A program made the position numbers and the translations under genes. Positions 1-12,285 of a stretch of DNA of 64,000 bases are shown in pieces (within the stretch, counting starts at the first letter, position 1; every line of letters begins with the position of its first letter). The notes under the pieces are model-generated. The model saw nothing but the letters and a program-made list of their open reading frames with translations. It had not been told where the DNA came from and made no database searches. Origin of the DNA: Owenia fusiformis (lineage: Eukaryota > Annelida > Polychaeta > Sabellida > Oweniidae); assembly GCA_903813345.2 (NCBI GenBank), contig CAIIXF020000003.1, positions 14,090,931 to 14,154,930 on the forward strand, given 5' to 3'.

Positions 1-1
1 T

Positions 2-1757
2 TCCACCAACTCCAACCAAACAGTGGTTCAATCGACCGTATCGAAAAAATTAAATACCATACAAACGACGGACTCGACTGTTAACACAACAAAAACGTAT
101 CATCATGAAGGCTCTTCAACAGAATCGTTTACAGATACGACCACTGATTTTGTTTTACCTAATCAGATAAATCCAGATGCTTTAGAAGGTGCAGAGCAAA
201 CAGGTTTGTTAAAATACATACAATATGTGCATTAGAAAATAAACCTTCAAACTTTTACCATAGTCTTTTTATTCAAAGCAACACATGGCAAATCACTTAG
301 AATTTTTTTTATAAAAAGGATGCGATGTATGTGAGAAATTAATGGAACAAGCCAACATGACAAACGTGGTCCTAACACAATCAACATTAACAGTGTTAAC
401 TTTGAGTCTCAATAAATCAGAACGATATTTCGATTCTGTCTAGTGATTTGTTATTTTACTTTTGCTCTTGTCTTTGAACGATATATTAATTTGCACAACA
501 TGTACGCTATTTCCATCTCCAGGTTCAGACGAAGGGAATAGTTTCTTACAAATGTCTTTGTTGGCCAGCGCTCTGATTTCTCTGTCTTTAATTGGAATCA
601 TTGTCACAGTGTTGGCGATGTTAAAAACGGTAATTGGGATCACAAGCCATTTCATCACCTTTTAGATTTTTTTGTTTTATCTAAAGAGGGGCTAGAATAA
701 ATTAAGCTATTTAATTGGAAAAGCACATGGTCAAGTTATACGAAAAAGCTAAAGAATAACATGTGTTAACGCCATAGACATCCTGTAAAACTAGAAGTTA
801 CTGTATAACTATAAAGGATAGGTATCAATATGGTGAACTGAATTCAACAATGTTTTTCTCTTCAACCAATTTAATTATTAAAAACATTCTGTAAAAAACA
901 CGATCCTTTATGTAATGCAAACTGATTGACAACAATTCAATGCGAAAAATTATTTTTATATATTTTATATAACTGTTTTTGTTAACATTTTTTGTTTTTT
1001 AGTGCAATTGTTTTTTGCTCCTTTCTACCAATTCTTGAGAATGAAATAAAATGTCTTTCCGAACCTTGTTGGAACAAAATGGCATATACAACATATTCTC
1101 AGACCTCTCAATATTGTATGTCTGGTTTAAGAGAAATGCGTGTTCAAAAAGTTCACCATATTGATACCACTCCTTTGGAATCAAATGATTGTAACAGTTC
1201 AGATCTGTTCTTTGTCGAGATGGATTATATATCACTCCTATATCGCCATTATTTGCGTGCCAAACATATCAACAATACATTGGCTGGTGTATTCTTCTTT
1301 TCAGAACTGTTGTTGCGATGGATTTTTGTATGGATGTAGACGACATCGAAAGCGAAAGATTAATCATGAAGAAGATGAGACAGACGAAGAATATGAAAAT
1401 GATGACATTGATTCCGAAGATAAACCAGTATACAATAATCGTAAATCCTCAACAATTAATCTAATATCTGGTCAAACTACTGGATTTGACAATAAACCTA
1501 TAACGTCTCCATCAGCAATTTCAAGCAGTACGACATCGAAAGGACATAGGACCATACAGAACTGGTATAGTAACAAAAACGGTTTTCTGTCCATATTACC
1601 CTCGCGTTCATCAAGACGTATATCCGTTGCTGAACCAAACGACGCTGGCTCATATTCTGCATCTAATTCTCCTCGAGGGTCAACTGTGTCTGTGTTGCAT
1701 AGTCCCAGAAGTGTTGCATCTATGTCGTCTGTTGAGCTCACTGATGTCGATGTGTAG
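2..1757 (+). CDS. 3' part of a single-pass membrane protein with mucin-like ectodomain (3 exons; 5' end outside window)
   Basis: Coding exons are 2-203, 523-629 and 1305-1757. Intron 204-522 is phase 1 (ACAG|GTTTGT donor, TCTCCAG acceptor). Intron 630-1304 is phase 0 (AACG|GTAATT donor, TTCTTTTCAG acceptor). The joined frame stays open for 253 residues and stops at 1755-1757. The first 67 visible residues are rich in Ser and Thr, like an O-glycosylated stalk. Exon 2 encodes one hydrophobic segment of about 24 residues (from LLASALISL onward). Exon 3 opens with NCCCDGFLYGC and then RRHRKRK, a cysteine cluster and stop-transfer signal typical of the inner membrane face. The tail follows: an acidic stretch (EEDETDEEYENDD), a Ser-rich part with an RRIS phosphorylation-like site, and the C-terminus VDV, which fits a class II PDZ ligand. 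Orientation (outside N, inside C) is inferred. I do not recognise the family. A possible alternative exon after the acceptor at 1001-1002 meets a stop in phase 0, so it was not used. Confidence 0.72.
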
Positions 1758-1808
1758 TACTTTGACAAGAGTGCAACTTAAGTCTCAGTCACATTTGCCA
1801 TACGATGG

Positions 1809-1921
1809 GCGTGCGGCGACCGTAGCTTTACAAAATCGATATAGAAAATCTGCTTCGTGCTACTGATCCCTATATTTCATGCTGCATATTGATCTCGATT
1901 TTGGAAGCTACGGTCGCCGTA
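1809..1921 (+). other. Hairpin-forming inverted repeat downstream of the stop codon
   Basis: Arms of about 31 bases at 1809-1839 and 1891-1921 are near-perfect reverse complements (core GGCGACCGTAGCTT against AAGCTACGGTCGCC), with a loop of about 50 bases. The left arm starts about 50 bases after the stop codon of the upstream gene, so it probably lies in the 3' UTR. It may be a transcribed RNA stem or just a small inverted-repeat insertion. Confidence 0.6.
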
Positions 1922-2690
1922 CGGTTGCCGTAGATCAAAGTAAAGCACAGATCCTCTTTTTAAAGTCCATGAGTTTGATCGGCATGAATACGGAAGGAAC
2001 TGTATGGTATTAGCATGTTATTCAAAGACTGGTGCGTTGGCACCTTTATGATATACCGTGTACATAGAAATGCTGTGTTGAATGTGCATGTATCTGTCAT
2101 TTATTTTTAAGAGATCTTTTAACTGTATAATATATAATATACGAACACTTATTGACGAAAAATTTAATTTATTGTTATTCAAATATTAATTCATTTCAAC
2201 TTGTTTATACTCTGACTCAAGGCTGAGGCTCTTGCCGATATATCTTTATTTACACTTATATTACACTCACATTTAATGTGAAACTATCGTTAATTTATAA
2301 TTCACTTCTGTATATTCATATTCTTGCTCCAGCTTGACCTCAAGTTTAGCAAAGTCACGCCTAACCATCGACAACGTACAGTGACAAAGTGTACCGTAGT
2401 ACACTTGAGATGTACGGTGTCACTATTCTAACTAATATGACATTTACCTTTCTAATTCCGTGAAAAAATTTTCGGGTAGAGGTCGAGTTTTTCAAAGTAA
2501 AACTTCCCACCAACAATGATCGGTTGGAAAATGTTGGTTTTTTACATTTCCTTTGGCCATTTTTTCCCCTGTCGCCTAAGAGTGTCGATTATTTTTATGA
2601 GAATATGTTTCCCAGCGTTACATAATTAAGGTCGGTTGAAGATTTAACAAATATTCACCTTTTTGCTGAAATAAAAAAACTCAACAAATC
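1922..2690. other. Non-coding, AT-rich; probable remaining 3' UTR and intergenic DNA
   Basis: There is no convincing reading frame. Around 2367-2425 there is a short self-complementary stretch built on GTAC words (TACACTTGAG, GTACGGTGTCAC). It resembles the ends of the element at 2695-3247. I could not place a clear polyadenylation signal for the upstream gene. Confidence 0.4.
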
Positions 2691-2694
2691 ATAA

Positions 2695-3247
2695 GTGTAC
2701 GTTGTCATCTCGATGTACGTTGTCCCATTGAACTTACATGTACATATCTGAATTCACAGTTAACTCTTATGTAGACGACGTTTTTTTCATAACACTAAGG
2801 AACAGGGGATCGGATTCATTTAAAACTGAAACGGAACGATCCAGTATTACTAATTCATCTTGACTGAACTATATTGAACCTCTGCACTTTCCAGAATAGC
2901 ATAAACGGGATTTCGAAAGTCATCTTCGATTAACCAGTATAGATCTCTCCATAAACTCCTCAAGATTATTAAAATTCATAAAACATACCGTAACGTATCG
3001 ACGCCGAATGGTCAAAGAGGGTGGAAGATAACACTCCATGGTCAAATATTAATCACCATTTCACAAAATAGAATAGCATTCAACAAGAGGTAAAAAATCA
3101 CCTTTACCTGTATCGGGGATACATGAACATGTTTGTTGAACATCACTTGTCACAGCTCATAAAACCCTAATGCGTGTTGAAATTAAATTATTGCATTGTT
3201 TACATTTCAATTACAGGGACAACGTACATTGGAGATGACAACGTTCA
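2695..3247. mobile_element. Inverted-repeat (MITE-like) element, about 550 bp
   Basis: The left end (GTGTACGTTGTCATCTC, then GATGTACGTTGTCCC) is matched by the reverse complement of the right end (GAACGTTGTCATCTCC, then AATGTACGTTGTCCC), giving terminal inverted repeats of about 32 bp. Each end holds two ACGTTGTC words, so the termini are built from a short repeated word. No coding capacity is visible. No target-site duplication was confirmed. Confidence 0.6.
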
Positions 3248-3254
3248 TTTTTGA

Positions 3255-3430
3255 TTAAGATCTTTAAAGGAAGAGGCTCGATAGAGAGAGCTTTTTAGAT
3301 GGGTATAAGTTTTTTATTTTCTACACGATCATTATGGAATTTTCAGACAATATCGGAGGTGTGATGAATTTTTATATTCTAAAATATTATTGTTGAATTA
3401 TGAAAAACGCATTTTGTAGAACTTTTTTGG
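3255..3430. repeat. Dispersed repeat, copy 1 (inverted partner at about 26045-26240)
   Basis: The core AGAGGCTCGATAGAGAGAGC, then TTTTTAGATGGGTATAAG and TATTCTAAAATATTATT, reappears in reverse complement at 26045-26240 with scattered differences. This is an interspersed repeat family of at least 175 bp with no reading frame. It directly follows the element at 2695-3247. Whether it belongs to a larger unit is unknown. Confidence 0.6.
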
Positions 3431-4670
3431 CGAAGCGATGAAATTCCATCTTATATTTTGTACCGTTTTTCAGTGCGTAAATAGAATGACTTTACGTTTT
3501 TTAAGCAGCAAAATAACATATATCGTAACCACATAATAAAGCAAAGTCTTATTTTCTGTAAAGAAATCGTGATTCGATCCATGAGAAGTATGTCTTAAAA
3601 TTGATGAGAAAAAATGGTTTCATTTTTTCAATATTTTTGAGCGATCTCTTTAGTAGAATTTTACTTGTGTTAGATAGAGGTCGTCGCGCAAAACCATTAT
3701 GTGCAATTTTCGCTTAAAATTGATTATTTTTGGAAATGATTTACTCGACGAAAATTAGATGTCGTTGCATGTCGTCTATGGATGGTATATTTTTCTTGAG
3801 TAATTCCAAGGCCGAGAGAAATAGCCCAAACGTACCGCGTTCGTAATTTCAATGTTTTCTGCGTTCGGCCTTTTATCGTAAACTGTTCTATCATCAATGA
3901 AAAAGAAGGGTGCGCGAACTTTGAATTTATTCAGTGTGGGGGTTACCCTTCCCCCTTTTGACATGAAGGCCAGAGCTGAATATGACAGCACATGTTAATG
4001 AATGATTGGTAAGTGAAAACAATCTATCTTTATAACGGAATATATTCCCTATAGTTAAGTGGATTTCTGGTCACGAAACGTTAGGAAATACTAGATATAG
4101 TAACAGTTCAAACAAAGCTTGTCCCCGTCTGTTTTGATTGTTTGACCGGGAAACCAATGGGGTCTTCTCATCTGCATAATCAAGTCACCTTATATCGCAC
4201 TATTAGAGGTGGGTAACTGGTAAGCAGGAAACACAATCGCCACTTCAAGTACATTTCACTGTTTTTTCTTGCGCTTTTTTCTTAGCTCTCATTTATGTAT
4301 CATACGTTTAGTCAATCAATTTTGTAGCTAACGATTTGAACGGATTGCAATGAAATTACCTTTATGCGGTCTGGCTACGTACGGCCTGTTGATTTCTACG
4401 GGGACCGCAGAAATTAACAAATATTGTAACCCCGAGTTATAAAATCTACGGCTTCCCTTCACTGATATAATTGATCTGCGGTCTACTTACGGCCGCTGTG
4501 CGACAAATGTGACTGGGGAGTAAATTGATCTGCGGTTGACGTAGTCGCCTTTCAAGTTAAGTATTGAGATTTCTATTCTAATCTTCACTTAAGAAACATA
4601 ACATTAACTAGGATGTGGCTCTGCGGCTGCTGCAGAAAAACCGAGTGTATTCTTTACATACAATAATGTT
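3431..4670. other. No gene seen; AT-rich
   Basis: No frame with coding character is visible. Scattered GC-richer words (GGCTACGTACGGCC, CTACTTACGGCCGC) at 4370-4560 suggest an old diverged element, but I could not pair its ends. Confidence 0.4.
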
Positions 4671-4674
4671 ATCG

Positions 4675-4970
4675 TATATACTAGTTCAACAAGTTAAACC
4701 CAATACCACGGCTTTCATTTATTAATCTGAATGTTCTTGTTGCCGTGGTTGGGTTTAACTTCCGTGCTATGCTTTCATTTGTTGCAAATTCTCACTATCA
4801 GTTATTAATTAAACGCGCATGGAATTCCATGCGCTACCATAGGCCACCATTAAATTTTTTGCATCAAATGCCGAATACGCACGGACGTTAAACCTAGGGC
4901 GGGCCACAAGATATGTCAGATAAGAAATAAGGCCCAGACTAGGTTTAACTTGTTGAACTACGTATATACA
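4675..4970. mobile_element. Inverted-repeat element, about 295 bp, with an internal hairpin
   Basis: The left end (TAGTTCAACAAGTTAAACCC at 4682-4701) is matched by the reverse complement of 4942-4962. A second inverted repeat inside pairs TTAAACCCAATACCACGGC with GCCGTGGTTGGGTTTAA up to about 4760. The element sits between two direct copies of ATGTGGCTCTGCGGCTGC (from 4614 and from 4985), which may be a flanking duplication or part of a larger tandem unit. Confidence 0.55.
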
Positions 4971-5024
4971 TGCTGGTTGCCAAAATGTGGCTCTGCGGCT
5001 GCGTCGCCGCTGGACAATATACAA

Positions 5025-5960
5025 AAATGTTTATAATGGACAATTGATAAGCTTTCTCGATAATGTACAAATAACAAATCTCATTTCAAAATCAAAAACT
5101 TTCCGACCACCTGTAAAACCTTTTCTATCTTTAGCATCACAAACTGATTAATGCCCATTATAATTCTGTTGAGAACATGATGCTAAAAATCTTTGAAATC
5201 CTCAAAAATTGAGGTTATAAGGAAAAAGGTTTGTCCGAAAATTTTTCATAAACATTTTAAAGACATAGACTTAGTTTATCTCGCCGCTTAGAGCCGAAGT
5301 GATCTTATTCACTAATACATACACCGTTCACTCAGTAATACTGCATTTACGATTACCGTTCTATTTTCATAACGTTAAACGACCAAATAGAAATCATTTT
5401 CTTGCTAATTCGTACTACGTGACTCAAACGCAATAAAATACATTTCTTGTATAGTGATAAGACCTGATACATTTCAATTTATTTTAGTATTCCCACGATT
5501 TGTTATGGGGTAATGACCATAGATGAATTTTATTTGTAATTATGATGGCTTGTTTTTAGTCGAGTTACAGCACTAGTACTTCCATTGACTGACTTGTTTA
5601 AACTAACACTTCTCCCTACAATGTACAACAGTTTTTAATGCATGTAGGCATACACCCATTGCAAGCAGAAACACCGCACTTCAATTTGTACAGCAGTAAG
5701 GTTCGAGCACATGTTGTAAAAGCTACATACCGAATTTTCCCTCAAATATTTGTAAAAGCTGTTTCAATTTAAAGGCTGGATTTGAGATAAGGTATAAGCC
5801 TTGTGAGACGTGACCTATATATCATACAGGAGTCGATTTAATATTTTACGCTCACACATATCTGACATAGCCTAACATGTTATAAATTGAGAGATTACAA
5901 AATATATGCAATTAGCATTTATATCACAGTTAGCTAGAACAACCATTTCGTGACAATTAG
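5025..5960. other. No gene seen
   Basis: AT-rich sequence without coding character or obvious repeats on either strand. Confidence 0.35.
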
Positions 5961-5967
5961 CCCACGT

Positions 5968-6093
5968 TATGCCTGGGTCACATAGGTGTCTGGCCGATTG
6001 AGTGTTTTGTTCAAAATTGTATTTGTTTGAAACAAAATATTCAATCGGCCGAGGCCGACCGATGAATCGCAGCAAATATGAACCTGGCATTAT
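5968..6093. mobile_element. MITE family 1, copy 1 (GGCCGATTGAG-type)
   Basis: The ends TTATGCCTGGGTCACA and AACCTGGCATTATG are inverted. The centre pairs GGCCGATTGAGTGTTTTGTT with AACAAAATATTCAATCGGCC across a short loop, so the whole 126-bp unit folds back. The same structure recurs at 22531-22838 and 27382-27528, and a left half at about 15175-15260. It carries no coding sequence. Confidence 0.75.
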
Positions 6094-6099
6094 GTAACG

Positions 6100-8015
6100 T
6101 TCCCTTTTTTTACAAATACAATGTATCTTGGGCTTTCTTATATTTTGATATTGGTTGCTTATTTTCACGGCTTGATTGACGCACAAATATTTTGATTGTA
6201 CGTGCTCATGACAGGTTTAGGCATAAATGGGTGACAACGTCTGTCAAAATATTGCACGTTGGTTGTGTTGACGTGATTTATGACTGAATACATATTAAAA
6301 CTAGTACTGCTTTTGAAAAGTTTTTAAAAAAGTATGGAAGAGTCTAACCTGCTCGTTAAAGATATTAAGTTGTATTATGTATTGTACACGTAACTACATT
6401 AATTGTATGTACCTACATTGTAACACAACGGTGTTGCATGGTGTACTTAGTAACGTTTATGCGCATTAGCAATGTCATGAACAAAATTGAGCAGAATGTG
6501 ATCCTCTCGATTTTTGTGAATTTCTAATTTCAGGGACTTTCTCTCAAAACAGACCCCAAGTTAGTCATGGGAACACTTTCTTAATCTCTCAGGCAACTTT
6601 AAGGTAGATGTGTTTTTTGGGAATTTTTATACAGTTTATACTAATTTTAACGAAGCCACACATTACTTTCAAATATGGACCTCTTTCCAATGTTGTCTAC
6701 AACTTTCAGTTTTGCATAAAGACTGCACTATTGTAGCGAGAAAAGAGTGTGGACAATATTTCGTTTATAAAATGTATGAAAACGAGAAAATCCAGTGACT
6801 TACTTTTTAAAAATAAAAAATAAGTCGGCTACTTTATTTATATATATAAAAAATATCCAAAACGTTCACTACGCTCTTTTCTGGTTACATTTAGTGTACT
6901 CTTTGTGTAAATGTGAAAGATGTAGAGAGCGTATGAAAAATACGCCTCGCACTTTTTGTCAGATTTCAGACATAATTAACTTCAAGGTAATATACAAATT
7001 GGGAAAGAAATTGCCATCAATATACTCCAGAAAAGAAACATATTGATATGGTCTTTGTTGATTGAACATCGTTTAGATAATATTAGTATTGAAACATCAC
7101 TGAGGGCGGTCCCAACAAAATCTCTATATGTCAACCTTGCTTGAAGCATCAAATTGATTAATTTGAGTATCGTATAGAGTTCACGGAATGTGTGTGTCAA
7201 CGATGGATGCTTTTTGTTTGATACGTTTATTTCGTACACTCGTATGATTGATATAATCAATAACTTCAAAAATACATGCTCATAGAATCTAGAATGTTTT
7301 GTTAATTAGGGGTACAATGTTTAGGACACTAAAGACTTAAAGAGTTTTTATGTTCACAATGATTATACAGTATGTATTACATTCAAGGACAGGTTGACCG
7401 AACAAGCTCGAACATTTAGCACGCATCAATGAATATGTACGTAACATATAACAACTGAATACACTCCCTGGAGTGAATTGAACTTACACTTGTACAGAAT
7501 CGGTTTCCGTGTTCAGCCTCGTACTTGAAGCACAGTTGAATTTAGAAACATATTATAACGAATGCGTCAGGTCTAATAAGTCTCAGCAACGTACCCAAAA
7601 GCAAAAGCGACCGACCCAAGACGGGAAAGGCTACAGTTGTCTGTAATGCTTCTGAAAGCTGGCACATCACAAATCAAGAGTGAGTATGCCCCCCCCCCCC
7701 CAATAACGTTTGAAAGGTCGTATAAAGTGCGACCACTCGTACCTCTCATGATATACATAATTGTTTTTGGATATTGCTTTTTGTGTGGGTCAAGTAAATT
7801 GGAGCATATTGGTTGAGAGGTGTTATCATTGATGCCCTCCATTTATTAATAGGGACGGAATAAGTCACTGCAAAACCCCAGATGAAAATGTCATTAAGGT
7901 GACTGTTAACTTAATCGATTTTCAGAAAAAATTGAAAATTTCACAATCTTGAAATTTTCAAACTCTTCCTGAGAAGTCGTTTTTATTATTTCACATATGC
8001 TTGTGCACTGTAATC
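6100..8015. other. No gene seen; includes a C13 homopolymer at 7689-7701
   Basis: Frames open here are short and of random composition. The only distinctive structure is the 13-base C run. No paired element ends were found. Confidence 0.4.
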
Positions 8016-8526
8016 ATTACAAAGACATCAAAGAACAACAAAAAACTTTAGTTTGAGAAAAAAAGTGCCGTTTAAAGAATTTGAGAAGATTTTTTTCTAG
8101 GAGTAGCCCCTGAAAAACCGCTGATTCAAAATATCTGAAAAAGAGTACACTTCTCAAATTGTTTTTTCTATTTTTTTTTATTTGTATGAGAGATTTCAAA
8201 ATTCTAAAGCTCCTTCCATTTTGGGCTATATTAAAGGGATGTTTCAGAGAAATTAGAAAAAAAATGTTCAGGGACCTTTGCCGTGCTACTCTTTTTGTCA
8301 ATTTTTCTGTCACATTTTCAGAGGACTCAAATTCCCATTCCAAAATGTTTACTGTTTCTATTTGCATTACCACAGTGAGCCTGGTTATATAAATGATAAG
8401 TGGAACTAAAAAATTGAGAGAAAATCCAACCAAAAGACAGTTAATTTTGATGGTCAGATTATACTCAAATGCCATGTGCTTCCTGGTTTCGGCCATCTTG
8501 GATTTTTTGATTAAGTTATAAGTTAC

Positions 8527-8934
8527 CTTAAGGTACAGCTGGAAAGTAACACTTTGGTAAAAAATTTCTATACCTGCACATGTTATTTTCTGGTACAAAA
8601 TAAAGTATGAAGGCATGTGTCAATTTCCTTGCTTTTTTCAGGAAAGTATCATTACATTGTCTTCTTTTAGAATATCTGGTAGGAGTTCAATGGGAACTCC
8701 AGGAAATTCCGATATTTCACACTTTCTATTTTTCTTTCAAATTTTTCAGACAACACAGGAACTATCATTGACCTGTTTCCAGGTTTACTAAAAATAGACA
8801 GTGTAATGATCCTTTCCCGAAAAAAGCAAGGAAATACACACATGACTTCATACTTAATTTTGTACCAGAAAATAACATGTGCAGGTATATACTAGCAATT
8901 TTTTACCAAAATGTTACTTTCCAGCTGTACCTTA
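8527..8934. mobile_element. Foldback element, about 408 bp
   Basis: The left arm (AAGGTACAGCTGGAAAGTAA onward) and the reverse complement of the right arm agree over about 150 bp with small differences. They share GTAAAAAATT, ACCTGCACATGTTATTTTCT and AGCAAGGAAAT blocks. The centre at about 8670-8785 is unpaired. A 199-codon open frame on the minus strand (8017-8616) overlaps the left arm, but it has random, low-complexity composition and is not called as a gene. Confidence 0.6.
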
Positions 8935-9267
8935 AACTGGTCTGTATAGGATTTTTACATAAACTGTTTCAATATGGTCATTTGATTGCTTAGTTTTAAA
9001 TTCAAAATAATCCCAAACATTTCTATTTTGACTGTAGCTTCATTCTTGAAGATAGTTGCCGACATTCTTTCGTTTTCGAAAAACTACAGATTTCTGCTAA
9101 ACTAAGTTGAATAGTACTAATAACGTAATTTCATCTTATTTCCACATACTGGTCAAGTCGATATAGTAAATTCTAATACGATACGTGAAGCCACAATAGC
9201 TACAACAATTGAATATAATGGTCTTTATTGGAATATGTATGGCCGCCAAAATTCATAAATACAAAGA

Positions 9268-9379
9268 GTAGTACAATAACGTCATTTCGAAGGGCAATAT
9301 ACTGAAATATTGGATTGAGCGCCGAAGGCCCAAGGTCCAAATTTTTCTATATTGCTCGCAGAAATGACGTTACTACGAG
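9268..9379. mobile_element. Short inverted-repeat element, about 112 bp
   Basis: The end GTAGTACAATAACGTCATTT pairs with AAATGACGTTACTACGAG at the other end, followed by a shared GCAATATA word in inverted orientation. The inner part is GC-richer (GAGCGCCGAAGGCCC). No coding capacity. Confidence 0.5.
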
Positions 9380-9479
9380 TATTACCACCGTTAATGACCA
9401 GAGCTGAAATAGCAAGAAAACCTTACGCGCTGAACGATATCTAACTTCTCGGGGAAAATTGCCGATTGTAAAATGCATT

Positions 9480-9739
9480 ATCCTATGCCAAGTAGAGTTT
9501 TAGGGAGATAAGTTGGTAATATATATCCCGTATCCTGATTTTGAGGTTTCCATATCCAGAACCTCCAAATCTCCCGCCATATCTCCCGCTTCGGTGCATA
9601 TCTTCCCGCTTCCGGTGCATATCTTCCCGCTTCCGGTAATGCAATAAAATGACTTTGCATATGAATGATTTGTTTATTTTCACACCTTGTACTATTGAAA
9701 TGGCCATATGCTCCTGAAAACTCTACTTGGTATAGGATA
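9480..9739. mobile_element. Inverted-repeat element, about 260 bp, with a short internal tandem
   Basis: ATCCTATGCCAAGTAGAGTT at the left is matched by AACTCTACTTGGTATAGGAT at the right. Inside, a word of about 22 bases containing GCATATCTTCCCGCTTCCGG is repeated two to three times at about 9577-9640. Confidence 0.6.
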
Positions 9740-10844
9740 AAACAGTTATGTACGGTCGGTTTGGATATTGGGTTCATCCCTCGTGAGATATGCACATCTA
9801 CCTTCAGTCCCTACGGTCCCTCAGGTAGATATGCATATCTCCCTCTGGATAAACCCCATATCCAAAACCTCCCAGTACATAACCCTTATTTATTGACCGG
9901 CAATATGGCCCGCCACTATGACGTAACTGCTCATAGACAAGGTGCATTTTCATCTAGAGGAAATGTGGTAGGCGTTTAGTGTTAAAAGTGTTCTGACAAG
10001 TGCTTCTTATGTAACTTTTTATGCTGAGTCTAAAAAACCATGTTGGCAAGCTGAAATATGATTATTTAACCCTTAAAATACCATGTTAGTCCCCCTACCC
10101 CCAAAATTCACCCCTATCAGGGGGAAAAAATTCGTCAACTTAAAATAACTTTGATTTTATGGTTTTTGTAAGTGAAATACATGGACATTGTATAAAATAA
10201 ACATTTAAAGTATGAATGATACGGATTACACTTAAGAAATTTGAATAAAAGCAAAAAGTATGTACCCCAGGGGGCAAATTTATGACCCATTTTTTACTTT
10301 TCGTGTCATAACTTTTTTATTAGACAATGATGGATGTTAAAAAAATCCATGTAAAAGGCTTAATACCTGGTCTACTAATCCTGCAAGAATCAAAGTAATT
10401 CCTTTGATAATTGCCTTGAAAAAAATTAGTGAATTTAAGAAAAAATGACATTTTAGCTGGGACTGATTTTATGTGTGACTATAACTGACCCCTATTGCTT
10501 TAACATTTATCCCTCTGTGTTCATATATTTGGCATTTTAGAATAAATCTAAAATATAAAACTTATTTTAGCTAAGTTTTAGGAAGATTTAAGCTTTCTAG
10601 CATGTTCAAATGTTAAAAATTCATGAAATATGATGTCTAAAATTGATAAGTTATAGGACTGGTATACCCTCGGAAGACCCCTATAATTTCTTATTTATGA
10701 ACATATTTGTACCAATATTAGTTTTCTAGCTTAGACAAATAATGTATGATATATCCTGTTATCATTGAAAATTCATTCTTAAATCATAGGTCTGCAATCG
10801 ATTAAATTCAAGTATACCATTAGCCTAGTATCATTCTACTGGTA

Positions 10845-11394
10845 CAGGGTGTCCAAAAACAGGACCGAAGAAAAGTTAATTAACTTTGTCAATCCTGCAT
10901 ATTCTGCCTCAAAACTTCAGAATTATTCAGTTCATTCAATATGAATTTTGTTGTGAACGTTTCATGATAATCTGCCTGTGGAGTCAAAAACTACAGCACT
11001 TTACAACATATGTCAAATGTGGCCACTTCTCCTCTACATGCACAATCAAATCTGGCGAAGGAAGTTGTTCAATTGTCCATGGTGTGACTAAAATCTATCT
11101 AGAGAAGTAAAACTAGTGTCAGACAAATTCTCAGATGTTCTTCAATTTTAAGTGGATAGCTTCATCAGAAGCTTTGCAATCCATGTTGGTATGTGTAGGA
11201 GAGTCATCAACAGCTTCGTTGGCTGGAGTGGTGGCCACATGGGGCATGTGTTGTAAAATGCTGTAGTTTTTTTTACTTTATTAGCAGATTATCATTAAAT
11301 GTTCACAACAAAATTCACATTAAATGAAGTAAATAATTCTGAAATATTAAAGCAAAATATGCAAGATTGACCAAAATAATCAACTTGAACAAGG
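10845..11394. mobile_element. Foldback element inserted in the left arm (mariner-type end CAGGGTGTCC, TA target)
   Basis: The matching right arm (near 13907) lacks these roughly 550 bases, which defines an insertion. The left end is TA|CAGGGTGTCCAAAA. The right end, just before TA at 11395-11396, has diverged. Internal arms pair over about 130 bp: TCAATCCTGCATATTCTGC and TTTTGTTGTGAACG at the left have inverted partners near 11370 and 11300. The TA target and CAGGGTGTYCC end fit IS630/Tc1/mariner-type elements. It is non-autonomous. Confidence 0.6.
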
Positions 11395-12285
11395 TATGAT
11401 TTCATAGATTAGTTTGATGTATGACATATTCCGAGCTGACTCTCTGTTTATTTAAACCATCTAAGAGGCTTAATCATTGAAAATCATTACAAATAAAGGT
11501 CTAAACAGACAGTATTAAGGTAAACTATTAGAATACCCTTATTATTTCCAGGCTTAGAGTTTATTGGTACCTACTACTGTTTCATAGCTCGGAGGTTTAA
11601 TATATGATATATCCTGACTAGTTTTTCTGCAGATTTGAACCAATGACAGGTCTAATCATTGATAATACTTCATATACTAGGTCTAAAATTGAAGTATTCA
11701 ATAGAACCCTCTATGAAAATTCAAAAAAGATTCAAAATGACATTAACCTCAACATTAGATCTGAATAAGGATTAAAATCCTTCATAGAGCTGAACAGGGA
11801 AGACAAGGCTAACTTCATTCTGGTGTTGATACATGGACCTGGTCCAAATCTTGCTATACTTCATCCAAGCCCAAAGAAAGGGAAATTAGGAGCTTCATCT
11901 CAATGCATTTCAATGCATGATCCCTTATTTCATGACCACCAAAATTATGGAAGGTGTGGCACAGTAAACTTAGAGGAAATGCACTAACTATTAGAATATA
12001 GTACCTGCTGCAGTTGAGCGAGGATTCTTGCATTGAACTATGTGGTAAAAGGCTCTACAAATTCAATCAACCAAGTTGATTGACCCCTATGCCAGTATGC
12101 TATTGGTTAGAAGGGTGGCAGAATTGTAGGCATAACACAAAGACAATATCTGCATTGAACAGATGGGCACTGGGGTATAATCTTAGGTCACACATGGGGA
12201 GTCCAAACAAAAATGATGTTTGGACTTGCGTTTTGAGATTCCATAGAGGGGGGGGGGGGTAATTTGCAAATCAAAACAAGAATCT

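Noticed and set aside
992-1339. Possible additional exon of the membrane protein gene after the acceptor at 1001-1002
   Set aside because: Entering from exon 2 in phase 0 gives a stop after 11 codons. The alternative frame does not join exon 2, whereas direct splicing from 629 to 1305 keeps the frame and gives a sensible membrane-to-tail transition.
8017-8616. 199-codon open frame on the minus strand
   Set aside because: It overlaps the arm of a foldback element, its composition is F/L/K-rich like translated AT-rich DNA, and no motif, signal peptide or splice context supports it.
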